A stretch of 64,000 nucleotides of DNA from Rheinheimera sp. EpRS3 (GCF_001513785.1 NZ_LNQS01000001.1:310001-374000); one strand, 5' to 3'; counted from the stretch's first letter, positions 54,521 to 64,000 are shown. Notes: a model not told the origin generated them from the letters alone. Translations and numbers: made by a program.

Positions 54521-55423
54521 ATGAATAAAACAGCGATAGCAGTGGCAATGATGATTACAGCAACAGCAGCAGTAAATGCTGAACCGATTACCATTTATGG
54601 CCTGATTAATGTATCTGCACAGTCTGGTGATGAAGGTGAAGGGCGTTTTTCTGAGCTTAAAAGTAATAACTCACGCTTTGGTTTAAAAGGCGACTATGCG
54701 TTGGATGACGGCCTTACGCTGGTATATCAGCTGGAGTGGGGTGTCAATGTATCTGACAGCAGCAGTAGCAATGTTACCGCCCGTAACCAATATATTGGCC
54801 TGGCAGGTGGCTTTGGTGAAGTACGGTTGGGGCGGCACGATACCGCACTGAAAATGTCGCAGGCTAAAATTGATCAATTTAACGATTTTGAAGGTGATTT
54901 GGGCGCTTTGTGGGAAGCCGAAGTGCGCGCCAATAATTCTATCAGTTACTTTACACCGGTTATCAACGGCTTTGGCGCCCAACTGACCTACATTCTGGAA
55001 GATTCAGCCGACGCTGAAGATGCTTACTCTGCTGCGCTGTTTTACGGCGACGAGGAGCTTAAAAGTATCAACTTTTATGCCTCTGTGGCGCTGGATGCTG
55101 AAGTTGATGGCTATGACGCCATGCGGTTAAGCACGCAAACTAAAATCGGCGGCGTTAAACTGGGCGCTATAGTGCAACGTCAGGAAGAAATTGAAACCGG
55201 GCTAGAGCAAGACGGCTGGCTGGTAAGTGCGGCTTATCCTATGGGTAAAACTGAGCTGAAAGCACAATATCAAACACTGGAGGACGATAACTCCGTCAGT
55301 GTAGGGGTGGATTACAAAGCCGGCAAAAACACCACATTATTTGCCTGGTACAGCAGCTTCAATTTAGATACTCCAGAACCCGATCGCGATTATCTGGCTG
55401 TGGGTATTAAACATAGATTTTAA
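54521..55423 (+). CDS. Outer-membrane porin, PhoB-controlled
   Basis: The start is ATG 54521; the in-frame GTG at 54515 is too close to the GGAT ribosome-binding site. A signal peptide (1-20, ending VNA) is followed by a 280-residue gram-negative porin barrel: ITIYGLINVSAQ at the start, SRFGLKGDY, the strand GGFGEVRLGRHDTALK, and a C-terminal Phe (GIKHRF). Short porins of this family (OmpC/OmpU-like) form non-specific or anion-selective channels. A Pho-box array in front and its position behind the pst operon suggest it admits phosphate during starvation, as PhoE does in E. coli. Confidence 0.88.
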   Translation: MNKTAIAVAMMITATAAVNAEPITIYGLINVSAQSGDEGEGRFSELKSNNSRFGLKGDYALDDGLTLVYQLEWGVNVSDSSSSNVTARNQYIGLAGGFGEVRLGRHDTALKMSQAKIDQFNDFEGDLGALWEAEVRANNSISYFTPVINGFGAQLTYILEDSADAEDAYSAALFYGDEELKSINFYASVALDAEVDGYDAMRLSTQTKIGGVKLGAIVQRQEEIETGLEQDGWLVSAAYPMGKTELKAQYQTLEDDNSVSVGVDYKAGKNTTLFAWYSSFNLDTPEPDRDYLAVGIKHRF

Positions 55424-55451
55424 AACTCATAACAGTTCTGTTTATTGCTTC

Positions 55452-55480
55452 AAACGCCAGCCATATTGCTGGCGTTTTCT
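55452..55480 (+). terminator. Terminator after porin
   Basis: AAACGCCAGC and GCTGGCGTTT form a 10-bp stem with a 6-base loop and a short T-run, 28 bases after the porin stop. Confidence 0.85.
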
Positions 55481-55580
55481 TTAGTAGGGTTAAACACATA
55501 TAACCTGTTGTTTTTAAATAAGCCTATTTTCCTCTTACACCTTACTTCGCTTTTTTGTGCAAAAAATGCGCTGTGTCGCA

Positions 55581-55624
55581 TTGACGTTTTCAGTATTGTG
55601 TCTTAACTTATGAAAGCGCTTACA
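55581..55624 (+). promoter_or_regulatory. Promoter and LacI-type operator before GH16 gene
   Basis: TTGACG (55581-55586), 17-base spacer, TAACTT (55604-55609). Directly behind it is TGAAAGCGCTTACA (55611-55624), a palindrome with a central AAGCGCTT, the pattern of many LacI-family sugar repressors. The regulator is not in this window. Confidence 0.5.
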
Positions 55625-55688
55625 TTGATGGTAAAAAAATACTTACTTAAAGCCATCACTAAAAACTGATAACACGGGGAAGGATAGC

Positions 55689-58337
55689 ATGAAAAAATCA
55701 GCAAATTTGGCTGCGCTTGTTGGCGCAGGCTTGCTTGTATCAACTTTATCGGGGTGTGGCGGAGGTGCCGAAACTCAGTCAGACTTTGATAATGTGGATG
55801 TAACTCAGCCGGTAACTGACTGGCAGTTGGTCTGGAGTGACGAGTTTGATGGTACAACCATCAGTAGTACAAAATGGAACTATGAAATTAATTGTTCGGG
55901 CGGCGGCAATAACGAAAAGCAATGCTATACCGACAGCAGTGATAATGCCTTTATTAAAGATGGCATGCTTAATATTGTTGCTCTGCCTGCCGCTGAAGGT
56001 GCTGAAAAACCCTATACTTCTACCCGGTTAACTACACAGCACAAAGCTGACTTTAAATATGGTCGCTTTGAAATGCGCGCCAAACTGCCGTATGGGCAGG
56101 GCAGCTGGCCGGCATTTTGGATGATGCCTACAGACAGTGTGTACGGTGGCTGGCCGAGATCAGGCGAAATTGACATTCTGGAGGCGGTTAACCTCAAAGT
56201 AGTGGGTGAGGACGGAGTTGCCGAATCAAACGTACACGGTACGCTGCACTATGGCCGCGAATGGCCGAACAACGCCAGTTCAGGTAAATCCTACCAATTA
56301 CCCGATGGTGTAAACCCGGCAGACGATTTCCATACCTATGCCATTGAATGGCAGGAAGGTGAAATTCGCTGGTATGTAGATGGCTATCTTTATGCCACAC
56401 AGCGCCAGTCTGTAGTGCGTTACAATAGCAGAGACGAAGCTATCGGCTTGTCACATCGTGGCTGGTTTGCTGAGTACTTTGATCAGTCCAGCGGTGAGCT
56501 GCAAACTCATTGGGACAGCGCGCCATTCGATCAGGAATTTTTTATGATCCTGAATCTGGCTGTTGGTGGTAACTGGCCCGAAAACGTCAATAACCTGGGT
56601 ATAGATGCCTCAGCTTTTGCTGAAGGGCAAAGCTTTGTTGTAGATTACGTGCGCGTTTATCAGTGTGCGGCTAACCCGGATACCGGTAAAGGTTGCGAGA
56701 CAATAAGGCCAGGTTATGAAGATGAAGCCGATGCCCTGGTTATCGGTGCTGCACCTATTCCTTCACCGCCATCTAGCGGTATCCCGCAAAATCTGACTAT
56801 TTTCGGCGGTACGCCAAACCCGAACTGGGCAGCATGGGATTGCTGTGGTGGTACAACACCTACTCTGGTTGCCGATGCAGACAGAGGTGATGTATATGAG
56901 TTCAGTGTCGCTGCTACACCTACGGTGAATGGTTTCACCAGCCGCGAGGAATTTATTACCGATGAGCAAGGCCAGCCTTCACCATTTGACGCTTCACCAA
57001 TTATTGAAACCGGTACTATCAGTTTTGATATGCAAGTGGTATCGGCCCCGAATGATGCTGCGTCTGTGTGGAAATTTAAAGTAGAAAGTGTTGGCGCAAG
57101 CACAGCAGTAGAGTTGGATATCACTGCAAGCAGTGAAGGCGTAGCGCCGGTTACCGGTCAATGGCAAACCTATACTTTCCCATTACAGATGCTGGCCGAT
57201 GCTGGTTTGGATCTGTCTGCGATTGACGTATTGATGATTTTCCCTGTCTGGGGTTCTGGTGAGGGCGCTGTATATCGGGTAGACAATGTGAAGATCAGTG
57301 CTGATATCAGTTTTCCTGAGTTGGTATTGTTTGCCGATCAGCAAAATCCGGATTGGCCAATGTGGGACTGTTGCGCTGGTTCAAGCCCAACCGAGGAAAT
57401 GGATGATGCCGAGCATGGTACTGTAGCGCAGTTCAGTATTGGTGCTACGCCAACAGTAATGGGCTTTATTACCCGCAGCGCGAATGGCGGCAGTGATACA
57501 CCTTTTGATGCTACTGCTTTGCTTGACGGTGGTCTGATACAGTTTGAAATGAAAGTGGTTAATGCTCCCGGCAGCCCTGATGCCAGCTGGAAATTTAAAG
57601 CAGAAGCCGATAACGCTTCCAGTGCAGTGGAACTGGATTTAACCGCCAGTATTGAGGGCCAGGCGCCGGTGACCGGGCAATGGCAAACATATAGCTTTAG
57701 TCTGGCAGCTTTGGCTGCGGCTGGTCTGGATGTTAGTGCTATCGATGTCATTATGATTTATCCGGCATGGGGTACAGGAGAAGGTGCGGTATACCGGGTA
57801 GACAATGCCAAAATTCATTTGCCGGGAGCAAATCAGGGGCCGGGTTTAACCTTGTTCGCAAATGAAGCTGCTGAACAATGGTCAATTTGGGATTGTTGCG
57901 GTGGTACAACGCCTACTGTTGAACAGGACGATGATCAACACGGTGCCACCGCTCAGTTTATCATTGGTGCTACACCAACAGTAATGGGCATACTGGCTGA
58001 TGATGATGTGTATTTCGATGCATCGGCTCTGCTGGCTGATGGGGTTGTGCGTTTTGAGATGAAAGTCATATCTGCACCGAGCGACGCATCTGCAACCTGG
58101 CTGTTTAAAATTGAGGCTGATGGTGCGTCCAGTTTTGCAGAGTTGCCGTTAAGCAGCAGTCTTGAAGGGCTGGCGCCGGTGGTTGGACAATGGCAAACCT
58201 ATACATTTAGCTTACAAGATCTGTTCGACGCTGGTCTGGATATCAGTGCTATTGATGTACTGATGGTGTTCCCTGCCTGGGGCACCGGAAATGGGGCAGT
58301 GTACCGCTTAGATAATGTGGTCATTACGCAACCTTAA
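55689..58337 (+). CDS. GH16 beta-glucanase (laminarinase-like) lipoprotein with triple C-terminal repeat
   Basis: A lipobox LSGC (Cys23) marks a lipoprotein, probably at the outer membrane. The GH16 domain (about 40-335) has WSDEFDG, the catalytic GEIDILE (Glu160 nucleophile, Asp162, Glu165 acid/base) and FMILNLAVGGNWP. This fits beta-1,3-glucanases. Behind it are three repeats of about 160-175 residues (start near 367, 544 and 719), each with W-D-C-C followed by Gly/Ser-rich residues and ATPTV, which look like beta-sandwich sugar-binding modules; I cannot name the family. Substrate is likely laminarin or mixed-linkage beta-glucan. A TonB receptor follows 81 bases downstream, and a LacI-type operator precedes the gene. 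Confidence 0.9.
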   Translation: MKKSANLAALVGAGLLVSTLSGCGGGAETQSDFDNVDVTQPVTDWQLVWSDEFDGTTISSTKWNYEINCSGGGNNEKQCYTDSSDNAFIKDGMLNIVALPAAEGAEKPYTSTRLTTQHKADFKYGRFEMRAKLPYGQGSWPAFWMMPTDSVYGGWPRSGEIDILEAVNLKVVGEDGVAESNVHGTLHYGREWPNNASSGKSYQLPDGVNPADDFHTYAIEWQEGEIRWYVDGYLYATQRQSVVRYNSRDEAIGLSHRGWFAEYFDQSSGELQTHWDSAPFDQEFFMILNLAVGGNWPENVNNLGIDASAFAEGQSFVVDYVRVYQCAANPDTGKGCETIRPGYEDEADALVIGAAPIPSPPSSGIPQNLTIFGGTPNPNWAAWDCCGGTTPTLVADADRGDVYEFSVAATPTVNGFTSREEFITDEQGQPSPFDASPIIETGTISFDMQVVSAPNDAASVWKFKVESVGASTAVELDITASSEGVAPVTGQWQTYTFPLQMLADAGLDLSAIDVLMIFPVWGSGEGAVYRVDNVKISADISFPELVLFADQQNPDWPMWDCCAGSSPTEEMDDAEHGTVAQFSIGATPTVMGFITRSANGGSDTPFDATALLDGGLIQFEMKVVNAPGSPDASWKFKAEADNASSAVELDLTASIEGQAPVTGQWQTYSFSLAALAAAGLDVSAIDVIMIYPAWGTGEGAVYRVDNAKIHLPGANQGPGLTLFANEAAEQWSIWDCCGGTTPTVEQDDDQHGATAQFIIGATPTVMGILADDDVYFDASALLADGVVRFEMKVISAPSDASATWLFKIEADGASSFAELPLSSSLEGLAPVVGQWQTYTFSLQDLFDAGLDISAIDVLMVFPAWGTGNGAVYRLDNVVITQP
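56787..58334 (+). repeat. Three tandem domain repeats in GH16 protein
   Basis: Diverged protein repeats occupy roughly 56787-57316, 57318-57842 and 57843-58334. Each carries W-x-x-W/M-D-C-C, a glycine-rich stretch, and ends near GAVYR-(V/L)-DN. The pattern suggests duplication of a binding module. Confidence 0.8.
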
Positions 58338-58366
58338 CCCGGATATCCGTATTCAGATAAGCATAT

Positions 58367-58386
58367 GCCGGGCGTTGGAGCCCGGC
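58367..58386 (+). other. GC-rich hairpin between GH16 and TonB receptor genes
   Basis: GCCGGGC and GCCCGGC are perfect 7-bp arms around GTTGGA. It has no T-run and may act as an mRNA stabiliser or partial terminator between the two co-directional genes. Confidence 0.45.
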
Positions 58387-58418
58387 CGGAAATAACGAAT
58401 AGAGCTCAGTAGGTCATT

Positions 58419-61373
58419 ATGAAAAATATAACATTTACTAAAAGTCGCCTTGCTACCGCTATTGCCATGTTAATGACAACAACTCTGGTACAGGCACAGG
58501 ACAATACTGCCGCTGACAACGCCGCAGCGAGCGAAGAGATAGAAGTGATTCAAGTCAGTGGTATTCGTGGCAGTTTGATCCGTTCAATGGACGTAAAACG
58601 TGATGCCAGCGGTGTAGTTGATGCCATATCCGCGGAGGAAATGGGTAAGTTTCCAGACACCAACCTGGCTGAGTCATTACAGCGTATTACCGGCGTATCG
58701 GTTAGCCGTGCTAATGGTGAAGGCAGCCAGATCACGGTACGCGGTTTTGGCCCGGAATTTAACCTGATCACCCTGAATGGCCGGCAAATGCCGGGCACCG
58801 GTAATACCCGCTCCTATAATTTGGAAAATCTGGCCTCAGATGGTGTAAGTGCGCTTGAAGTGTATAAAACCGCCCGGGCAGAAAACCCCAGTGGCGGCTT
58901 AGGTGCAACTGTTAATATTATTACTGCCAAGCCGCTGCAAAGCCCGGGACAGCGTTATTCGGTATCAGCAAAAGGCATTTATGACTCATCCAACGAAGAG
59001 GGAGATGATATCACTCCTGAACTGTCGGCGATGTACAGTAATACCTTTGCCGATGAAAAATTTGGTGTGGCGGTATCGGTGTCGCACCAACAGCGCGATT
59101 TCCAGCGTCAGTACGCTAATATTCAGGGCTGGCAGGCACAAACCAGTTTGCCAACGCTTGATGCCGCTAATGTGGTAGATGCCCGGCCGGAAGATGCCGA
59201 AGGCAATAAAATCGGGCCTGCGTTTTTTGCTAAAGATATGAACTACGGCATTGATGATGTAGAACGTGAGCGCAGCAATGGCCAGGTTACGCTGCAGTTT
59301 GCTCCGGTGGATAATTTTGTCGCAACCTTGGATTATACCGCGTCGCAGGCCATTACCGGTGTCAATACTATTGGCTGGGGTATCTGGAACGAATTTGGCG
59401 GTAATATTAATGCGTACGAGCTCGATGCTAACGGTACAGCGTTATATGCTGATATCAGCGGCAATGATGGTTCTTTTACGGCAAGCCGCAGCACTACAGA
59501 AGTACTGGCGCGTTCGGTAGGTTTAAATCTGGACTGGCAAATCACGGCCGATTTTCATATGAGCCTGGATTACCATGACTCAGATAACAAAATCGATAAT
59601 GGCGCGGATAAAGGCTTAGGTAGTGACGGCCAGGTCATTATTGGTTCTGACCAGCTAACCACTAAAATTTACGATTATCGTACTGGTGATATCCCGCAGG
59701 CTTCTATTTTATGGCGCAATGGTACAAATGAGTTAATGCCCGGAGAAATGGATTCTAACTTTAGCCAGTTTACTCACTCGCCTGGCGAGTCGGCAATCAA
59801 ACAGCTGCAAATTGACTCTACCTGGTATAACTCGGTGTTTGATATCCCGCTTGCCAGCATTAAAGCGGGTGTGGCGTATACCGACCAGACTATGGGTGGC
59901 TACAGTGCCTGGAGTGGTCTGCGCGGTGGCGCGGGGTTTAACCCCAGTTTTACGGAGATCTTTCCTGACAGCATGTTTATCCGACATAGTACTGCGAACT
60001 TTTTAGATGAGTTTAGCGGTGGTGGTTTAAATATGGCATCGCCCTATTACTATACCTATAGCTTTGATGAAGCAGTGGCACGCCAGCAAGCTTACCTGAC
60101 TGAAGCGGTAATGGGAGCGGATGCTTATGTACCGGATGCCTATTACGACGGTATCGACAGTGAAAGCTATGTGCAGGAAGAAACGCTCAGCGTGTATTTG
60201 CAGTCAGACTGGCAGTTTGATATTGGCCGTTTTCCGGCCCGGTTTAATGCCAGTGTCCGCTATGAAGAGACTGATGTTACCAGCACTGTACGCCAGACAG
60301 TACCGCAGCAAGTTGTCTGGGCATCAGCGTCAGAGTGGATTATGCAGTACCTGCAAGGTGAGGATACATTTTTAACGATGACAGGTAAGCATGATGTACT
60401 GCTGCCAATGTTTGACTTCCGTATCGATTTGACCGACGAACTTGTTGCGCGTTTTTCCTGGGGTAAAACTATCGCCAGAGCACCGCTGGGGAACCTGGCT
60501 GGCGGGCGCAGCTTAAGTGGCAGCCCGAAAATTGGCTCGCGTACCGGCGGTGAAGGCAATACTAATCTACAGCCGTTTGAATCAAAAAATTTAGATCTTA
60601 GCCTGGAATATTACTATGCCGAGGGCAGTTATGCGTCGGTGGGGTATTTTAGAAAGGATGTGAAAAACTTTATTGCCAACGAAACTATCGAAACTCAATT
60701 CGAAGGATTGCATGATATTTATCTGGGCCCCCGTTTTTTGGAGGCCCAGCAACAGCTAATTGATGCCGGTGATGATAATCCTGATATTGGCCTGGTTTAC
60801 CAGCAAATGCTGGACAATGGCCATGGTAATGCCAACGGCGTAATTGAACCGACGGCCAATGACCCTTTAATCACCTGGCTGGTGACCCGGCCGTATAACA
60901 GTGACGATAAATCAGTCGATGGCTTTGAAGTGGCTGTACAGCATTTGTTCGGTAGCAGTGGTTTTGGTGTTGGCGCCAACGCCACCTTTGTTGACGGTGA
61001 TGTAAAGTTTGATGTGAACAGCCTCGAAGTGCAATCACCGCTGAATGGTCTGGGTGATTCAGCAAACTTCCAGGCGTTTTATGAAAACAATGGTTTATCA
61101 GTGAAGGTGACTTACGCCTGGCGTGATGCTTATTTAATCGGCGTTGGCCAGTCGCAGGGGTCGTCAGATGCACCGCCGCAGTTTGCTAAAACGTTTGGCC
61201 AGTGGGATATGAGCATTAACTACGATATTAACGACAACCTGACGGTATTTATCGAAGGTATTAACCTGAACAATGAAACCGAGCAAGGCTATGGCCGTTA
61301 TGAAGAGCAGTTCCTGTTTGCCCGCCAATATGGTACGCGCTATGCGTTGGGTGTGCGGTACAGCTTCCAGTAA
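58419..61373 (+). CDS. TonB-dependent receptor for beta-glucan oligosaccharides (inferred)
   Basis: A signal peptide (1-26, cut after VQA) leads to a TonB box (IEVIQVSGIR, 41-50). The plug has EEMGKFPDTNLAESLQRITG (in two parts) and ITLNGRQMPG, the typical carbohydrate receptor pattern, and a long barrel ends in ALGVRYSFQ. Length is 984. It is directly behind the GH16 lipoprotein, so it most likely imports the glucan fragments that enzyme releases. AGGT precedes its ATG. It meets the next receptor at a bidirectional terminator. Confidence 0.88.
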   Translation: MKNITFTKSRLATAIAMLMTTTLVQAQDNTAADNAAASEEIEVIQVSGIRGSLIRSMDVKRDASGVVDAISAEEMGKFPDTNLAESLQRITGVSVSRANGEGSQITVRGFGPEFNLITLNGRQMPGTGNTRSYNLENLASDGVSALEVYKTARAENPSGGLGATVNIITAKPLQSPGQRYSVSAKGIYDSSNEEGDDITPELSAMYSNTFADEKFGVAVSVSHQQRDFQRQYANIQGWQAQTSLPTLDAANVVDARPEDAEGNKIGPAFFAKDMNYGIDDVERERSNGQVTLQFAPVDNFVATLDYTASQAITGVNTIGWGIWNEFGGNINAYELDANGTALYADISGNDGSFTASRSTTEVLARSVGLNLDWQITADFHMSLDYHDSDNKIDNGADKGLGSDGQVIIGSDQLTTKIYDYRTGDIPQASILWRNGTNELMPGEMDSNFSQFTHSPGESAIKQLQIDSTWYNSVFDIPLASIKAGVAYTDQTMGGYSAWSGLRGGAGFNPSFTEIFPDSMFIRHSTANFLDEFSGGGLNMASPYYYTYSFDEAVARQQAYLTEAVMGADAYVPDAYYDGIDSESYVQEETLSVYLQSDWQFDIGRFPARFNASVRYEETDVTSTVRQTVPQQVVWASASEWIMQYLQGEDTFLTMTGKHDVLLPMFDFRIDLTDELVARFSWGKTIARAPLGNLAGGRSLSGSPKIGSRTGGEGNTNLQPFESKNLDLSLEYYYAEGSYASVGYFRKDVKNFIANETIETQFEGLHDIYLGPRFLEAQQQLIDAGDDNPDIGLVYQQMLDNGHGNANGVIEPTANDPLITWLVTRPYNSDDKSVDGFEVAVQHLFGSSGFGVGANATFVDGDVKFDVNSLEVQSPLNGLGDSANFQAFYENNGLSVKVTYAWRDAYLIGVGQSQGSSDAPPQFAKTFGQWDMSINYDINDNLTVFIEGINLNNETEQGYGRYEEQFLFARQYGTRYALGVRYSFQ

Positions 61374-61395
61374 GGTTACGTAATTTAGCCCAATA

Positions 61396-61425
61396 AAAAG
61401 GCCTGCCGCTTGGCAGGCCTTTTGT
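61396..61425. terminator. Bidirectional terminator between two TonB receptors
   Basis: AAAAGGCCTGCC and GGCAGGCCTTTT form a 12-bp stem around GCTT, with A-rich and T-rich sides for both strands. Confidence 0.9.
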
Positions 61426-61438
61426 TATTCAGGTACTT

Positions 61439-64000
61439 TTAGTACTTGTACGAGAAGCTTAAGCTGTAGCTTTGGCCTTCAACACGCTTTTGCAGTATTT
61501 CACCTTGCTGCAGAATTTCTACATCTTCGTCCAGCAGGTTTTTCAGCCCCAGTTTTACTGTCATACTTTCCAGTGGATTGTAGCTGTAGGTAAAGTCCAG
61601 AGAGTTAAACGGTTGCTCAAAGGCGTCGTCTTTGTCATTCACCCCGGCAAAAGCGATACGCTTACCAAACACGTTATAGGTTAGCGTAGCATTGTGCTGG
61701 TTGTTGTCTGAGTCGTACCCCAGTTGCAGGTTAGCAACATATTTGGAATGGCCACTTAAGCCTCGTTCAGAATTAGTTAAATCCGCGCCAGGAAAGGACT
61801 GGATCTTAATTTCTGATTCGCTGACCGTAAGGTTACCGGCCACAAAGAAGTTGTCAGCAATCTTGCCAAAAGTACCACCAAACATATTCAGCTGTTGCAG
61901 AAACTCTGCTTCAATACCGTACAGGTTGCCACTTTCTGCGTTACGGAACGACATCAACAGGTTACCGTCAGAGCCGGATAACTCTATCGCTTCAATCGGG
62001 TTATCCAAATCTTTGTAGAATACGCCAACGCTGTAGTTACTGTTATCGTAATACCACTCTAAGCGGGCATCTACACTGGTAATATCGGTGCTTTGCAACC
62101 CGGCAAAACCGGTTATTTTAAAGTCGGTAAGCGGGTCAACGTACAGTACCGGTGTAACTTCACGCAGATCTGGCCGCACAACGGTTTGGCTGTAACCAAA
62201 ACGGGCTTGTAAATCGTCATTAACAAACCAGGTTAATGACAGCGCCGGGTAGAAGCCGTCTTCCAGCAGTACCGAATCGGTGATCTCGCCACTGATGTCG
62301 CCATTGGCGTTTAACGGTAGTGAAACTTGCTTAAAGTCTTCATAACGTACACCCAGATTTAAGCGGAACTTGTAATCATAGTTAAGCTCAAGAGCCGCAT
62401 AGCCGGCATCAATCATCTGCGCTGCCAAATAATCATCTGCCTGAGTGGTCACGTTGGAAATTTTAAAGCCGTTGGCGGCATCTAAAATATTTTCGTCAGA
62501 GAAAATTTCCGAGAAACTGCCAGACAATTGCTGCAGGCTGTAGCCTACAGTATCAAAGTTAAAGCGATCAGTTTGTGCATTACGGTTACGCTCGAAGTAG
62601 CTGTAGCCGCCGCTCAGCGTCATTTCGGCTTTGCCCAGCGTTAGCGGCAGTTTGGCATTCCAGCTTAAGTTTTCGGTGTTATCGTTCATATCGCCGAAAC
62701 TGTAATTTACTGCATTCTGGTTGCGACGCAGGAAAGAGAACACTGAACCGTCAGCTTGAGTTTCGTTCAGGTAACGGTATTCAACTTCGCCCGGTGCATA
62801 GCGGCGTGCTTTAGCATCGGTGTATTGCCAGTCAACCGCCAGGTCCATCAGGAACGGGAAGTTATGCTTGCCCCGCAGCTGATTACTCAGCATACTGCGT
62901 TCTTCATATAAAATGGAGGTGTCGGTATTTGAGCGGTTACTTTCGTTTATCGTCTCAATACTGTCGCCATTTTTAATTTTTATTTCATCTTTGGTGTCCC
63001 GCAGGTAAATGGTTGAGGTTTCAATACGGTGATCTACACCCAGTTCTAAACCAAAATTCAGCATACCCGACAGTTTAACCTGATGTTCGGTACCCTTGAT
63101 GTCGTCATAGCGGTTTAACGGCACCAGGTTTTCACCTGATACCGAGTAGTAACGTTCCTGCTCTTCGATATTCTGTGTTGAACGGTCATAACTTACGCCG
63201 CTCATCACACCAAACACTACATTTTGTGCCAGCTCAAAGCGGCTGCCAAACGAGGCGCTGCCATCAAAATCGGGCTTTACACTTTTGCGGCTGATATCAA
63301 TATCGCGGTTGAAGGCTGTGCCCAATTCACGCAAAATTTCATTCGCTTGTTCCAGATTGCCTGCAGTAATACCGCCCAGATCTTCTGCAATGCTAACAGG
63401 GGTTAACAGACCATACTGCGCCTGAGCTGCAGCCAACTCGGGTGAAATACCACGCAGGCCATCATCTTTACCGCGCCAGTCATCGCCACCACCGGCATAG
63501 TCAAAACCATCGTCGCTGTTCAGGCTGTTGTAACCTGTTCCCACTGATACGTTAAACGTGGTTTGCAGCGGAATAGCAGCGGTACGGATATTAACGTTAC
63601 CACCACCAAAGGCGGCAGGTAGCTCTGGTGAGTAGGCTTTTTGTACCACTAAACTTTCAATAATGCCGGCCGGAAACATATCCAGCGGAATAACATTGCG
63701 CGTTGGATCCGGGCTTGGCACCAGGGCGCCGTTAAGCAAGGTGCTGGAGTAGCGCTCGCCTAAACCACGCACATAAATAAACTTGTCTTTTACCAGCGTT
63801 AAGCCAGTTACCCGACGCAGTGCGGTGGCGGCATTGCTGTCACCGGCGCGGGAAATTTGCTCCATGCCGAGCAGTTCAGCAACGTAAGGTTGCTCGCGAC
63901 GCTCCGCAGCGGCAGAAGCGGCAGAGCTCATCAGACGGCCGGATACAGAAATACGTTCAACATCTTCTTCATTCTGTGCCGGTTGCTGGGTTTCTTGCGC
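61439..64000 (-). CDS. TonB-dependent receptor, 5' end outside window
   Basis: The frame stays open to the last base: 23 codons before an internal ATG at 63931 encode AQETQQPAQNEEDVERISVS, which is a mature N-terminus after a signal peptide and a TonB box (ERISVSG). The gene therefore begins beyond 64000 and about 853 residues are visible. The plug has the variant LRRVTGLTLVKDKFIYVRG and ERYSSTLLNGALVPSPDPTRN, and SLVVQKAYSPELPAAFGGG, marks of a large TonB receptor group common in Alteromonadales whose substrates are mostly unknown. The barrel ends in SLSFSYKY. It converges on the glucan receptor. Confidence 0.85.
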   Translation of the reverse strand, partial: AQETQQPAQNEEDVERISVSGRLMSSAASAAAERREQPYVAELLGMEQISRAGDSNAATALRRVTGLTLVKDKFIYVRGLGERYSSTLLNGALVPSPDPTRNVIPLDMFPAGIIESLVVQKAYSPELPAAFGGGNVNIRTAAIPLQTTFNVSVGTGYNSLNSDDGFDYAGGGDDWRGKDDGLRGISPELAAAQAQYGLLTPVSIAEDLGGITAGNLEQANEILRELGTAFNRDIDISRKSVKPDFDGSASFGSRFELAQNVVFGVMSGVSYDRSTQNIEEQERYYSVSGENLVPLNRYDDIKGTEHQVKLSGMLNFGLELGVDHRIETSTIYLRDTKDEIKIKNGDSIETINESNRSNTDTSILYEERSMLSNQLRGKHNFPFLMDLAVDWQYTDAKARRYAPGEVEYRYLNETQADGSVFSFLRRNQNAVNYSFGDMNDNTENLSWNAKLPLTLGKAEMTLSGGYSYFERNRNAQTDRFNFDTVGYSLQQLSGSFSEIFSDENILDAANGFKISNVTTQADDYLAAQMIDAGYAALELNYDYKFRLNLGVRYEDFKQVSLPLNANGDISGEITDSVLLEDGFYPALSLTWFVNDDLQARFGYSQTVVRPDLREVTPVLYVDPLTDFKITGFAGLQSTDITSVDARLEWYYDNSNYSVGVFYKDLDNPIEAIELSGSDGNLLMSFRNAESGNLYGIEAEFLQQLNMFGGTFGKIADNFFVAGNLTVSESEIKIQSFPGADLTNSERGLSGHSKYVANLQLGYDSDNNQHNATLTYNVFGKRIAFAGVNDKDDAFEQPFNSLDFTYSYNPLESMTVKLGLKNLLDEDVEILQQGEILQKRVEGQSYSLSFSYKY

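Overview
The window is about 64 kb of chromosomal DNA from a free-living, polysaccharide-degrading gammaproteobacterium. Gene content points to the Alteromonadales or a Rheinheimera/Alishewanella-like lineage. The clues are five TonB-dependent receptors, a NagR/NagK/NagB-II/NagA/NagP style N-acetylglucosamine pathway of the type known from Shewanella, long PstC and PstA subunits, a CrbS/CrbR-like pair, a PEP-CTERM protein and a secreted subtilase. The assignment is inference from gene families; there is no rRNA or tRNA in the window. No insertion sequence, phage or CRISPR array was seen.

Layout. 1-3162: end of an unknown gene, then a secreted lipase followed 5 bp later by a membrane-anchored protein of unknown function. 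3171-4996: a RegB/RegA (PrrBA, RoxSR) type redox two-component pair. 5230-7061: an AT-rich accessory patch with a RelE-like toxin and XRE antitoxin, then a TIR-domain protein with an unrecognised C-terminal domain. 7181-10749: a TonB receptor and a PepSY membrane protein, probably for siderophore iron. 10894-12777: a large unknown membrane protein. 12991-24803: an exported MetX-like hydrolase, a GntP-type permease, a TonB receptor, a LuxR-type regulator and transporter-fused hybrid kinase (CrbR/CrbS-like), 3-hydroxybutyrate dehydrogenase and an AbgT transporter; this looks like a hydroxyacid or ester utilisation locus.

24849-38564 is a chitin/N-acetylglucosamine locus: a LacI-type NagR, a TonB receptor, a TSUP permease, SapC, a GH20 hexosaminidase and the operon nagK-nagB2-nagA-nagP. 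Three NagR-type palindromes can be read, two of them placed directly after recognisable promoters. 38593-43610: a Wzi-like protein coupled to coaD, a TetR regulator, and kbl-tdh for threonine breakdown. 43827-48690: a PEP-CTERM protein behind a perfect FNR-type box, a large subtilase and a diguanylate cyclase. 48783-55423: pstS, pstC-pstA-pstB-phoU and a porin, with Pho boxes before pstS, pstC and the porin. 55689-64000: a GH16 beta-glucanase lipoprotein with three C-terminal repeats, its likely TonB receptor, and a further TonB receptor cut by the window end.

The most unusual items are the TIR protein with its unknown C-terminal half, the family of near-identical 17-bp RegA-like boxes, the CrbS-linked 3-hydroxybutyrate locus, the GH16 triple repeat, and a slipped 18-bp tandem repeat inside a membrane helix of the TSUP protein.
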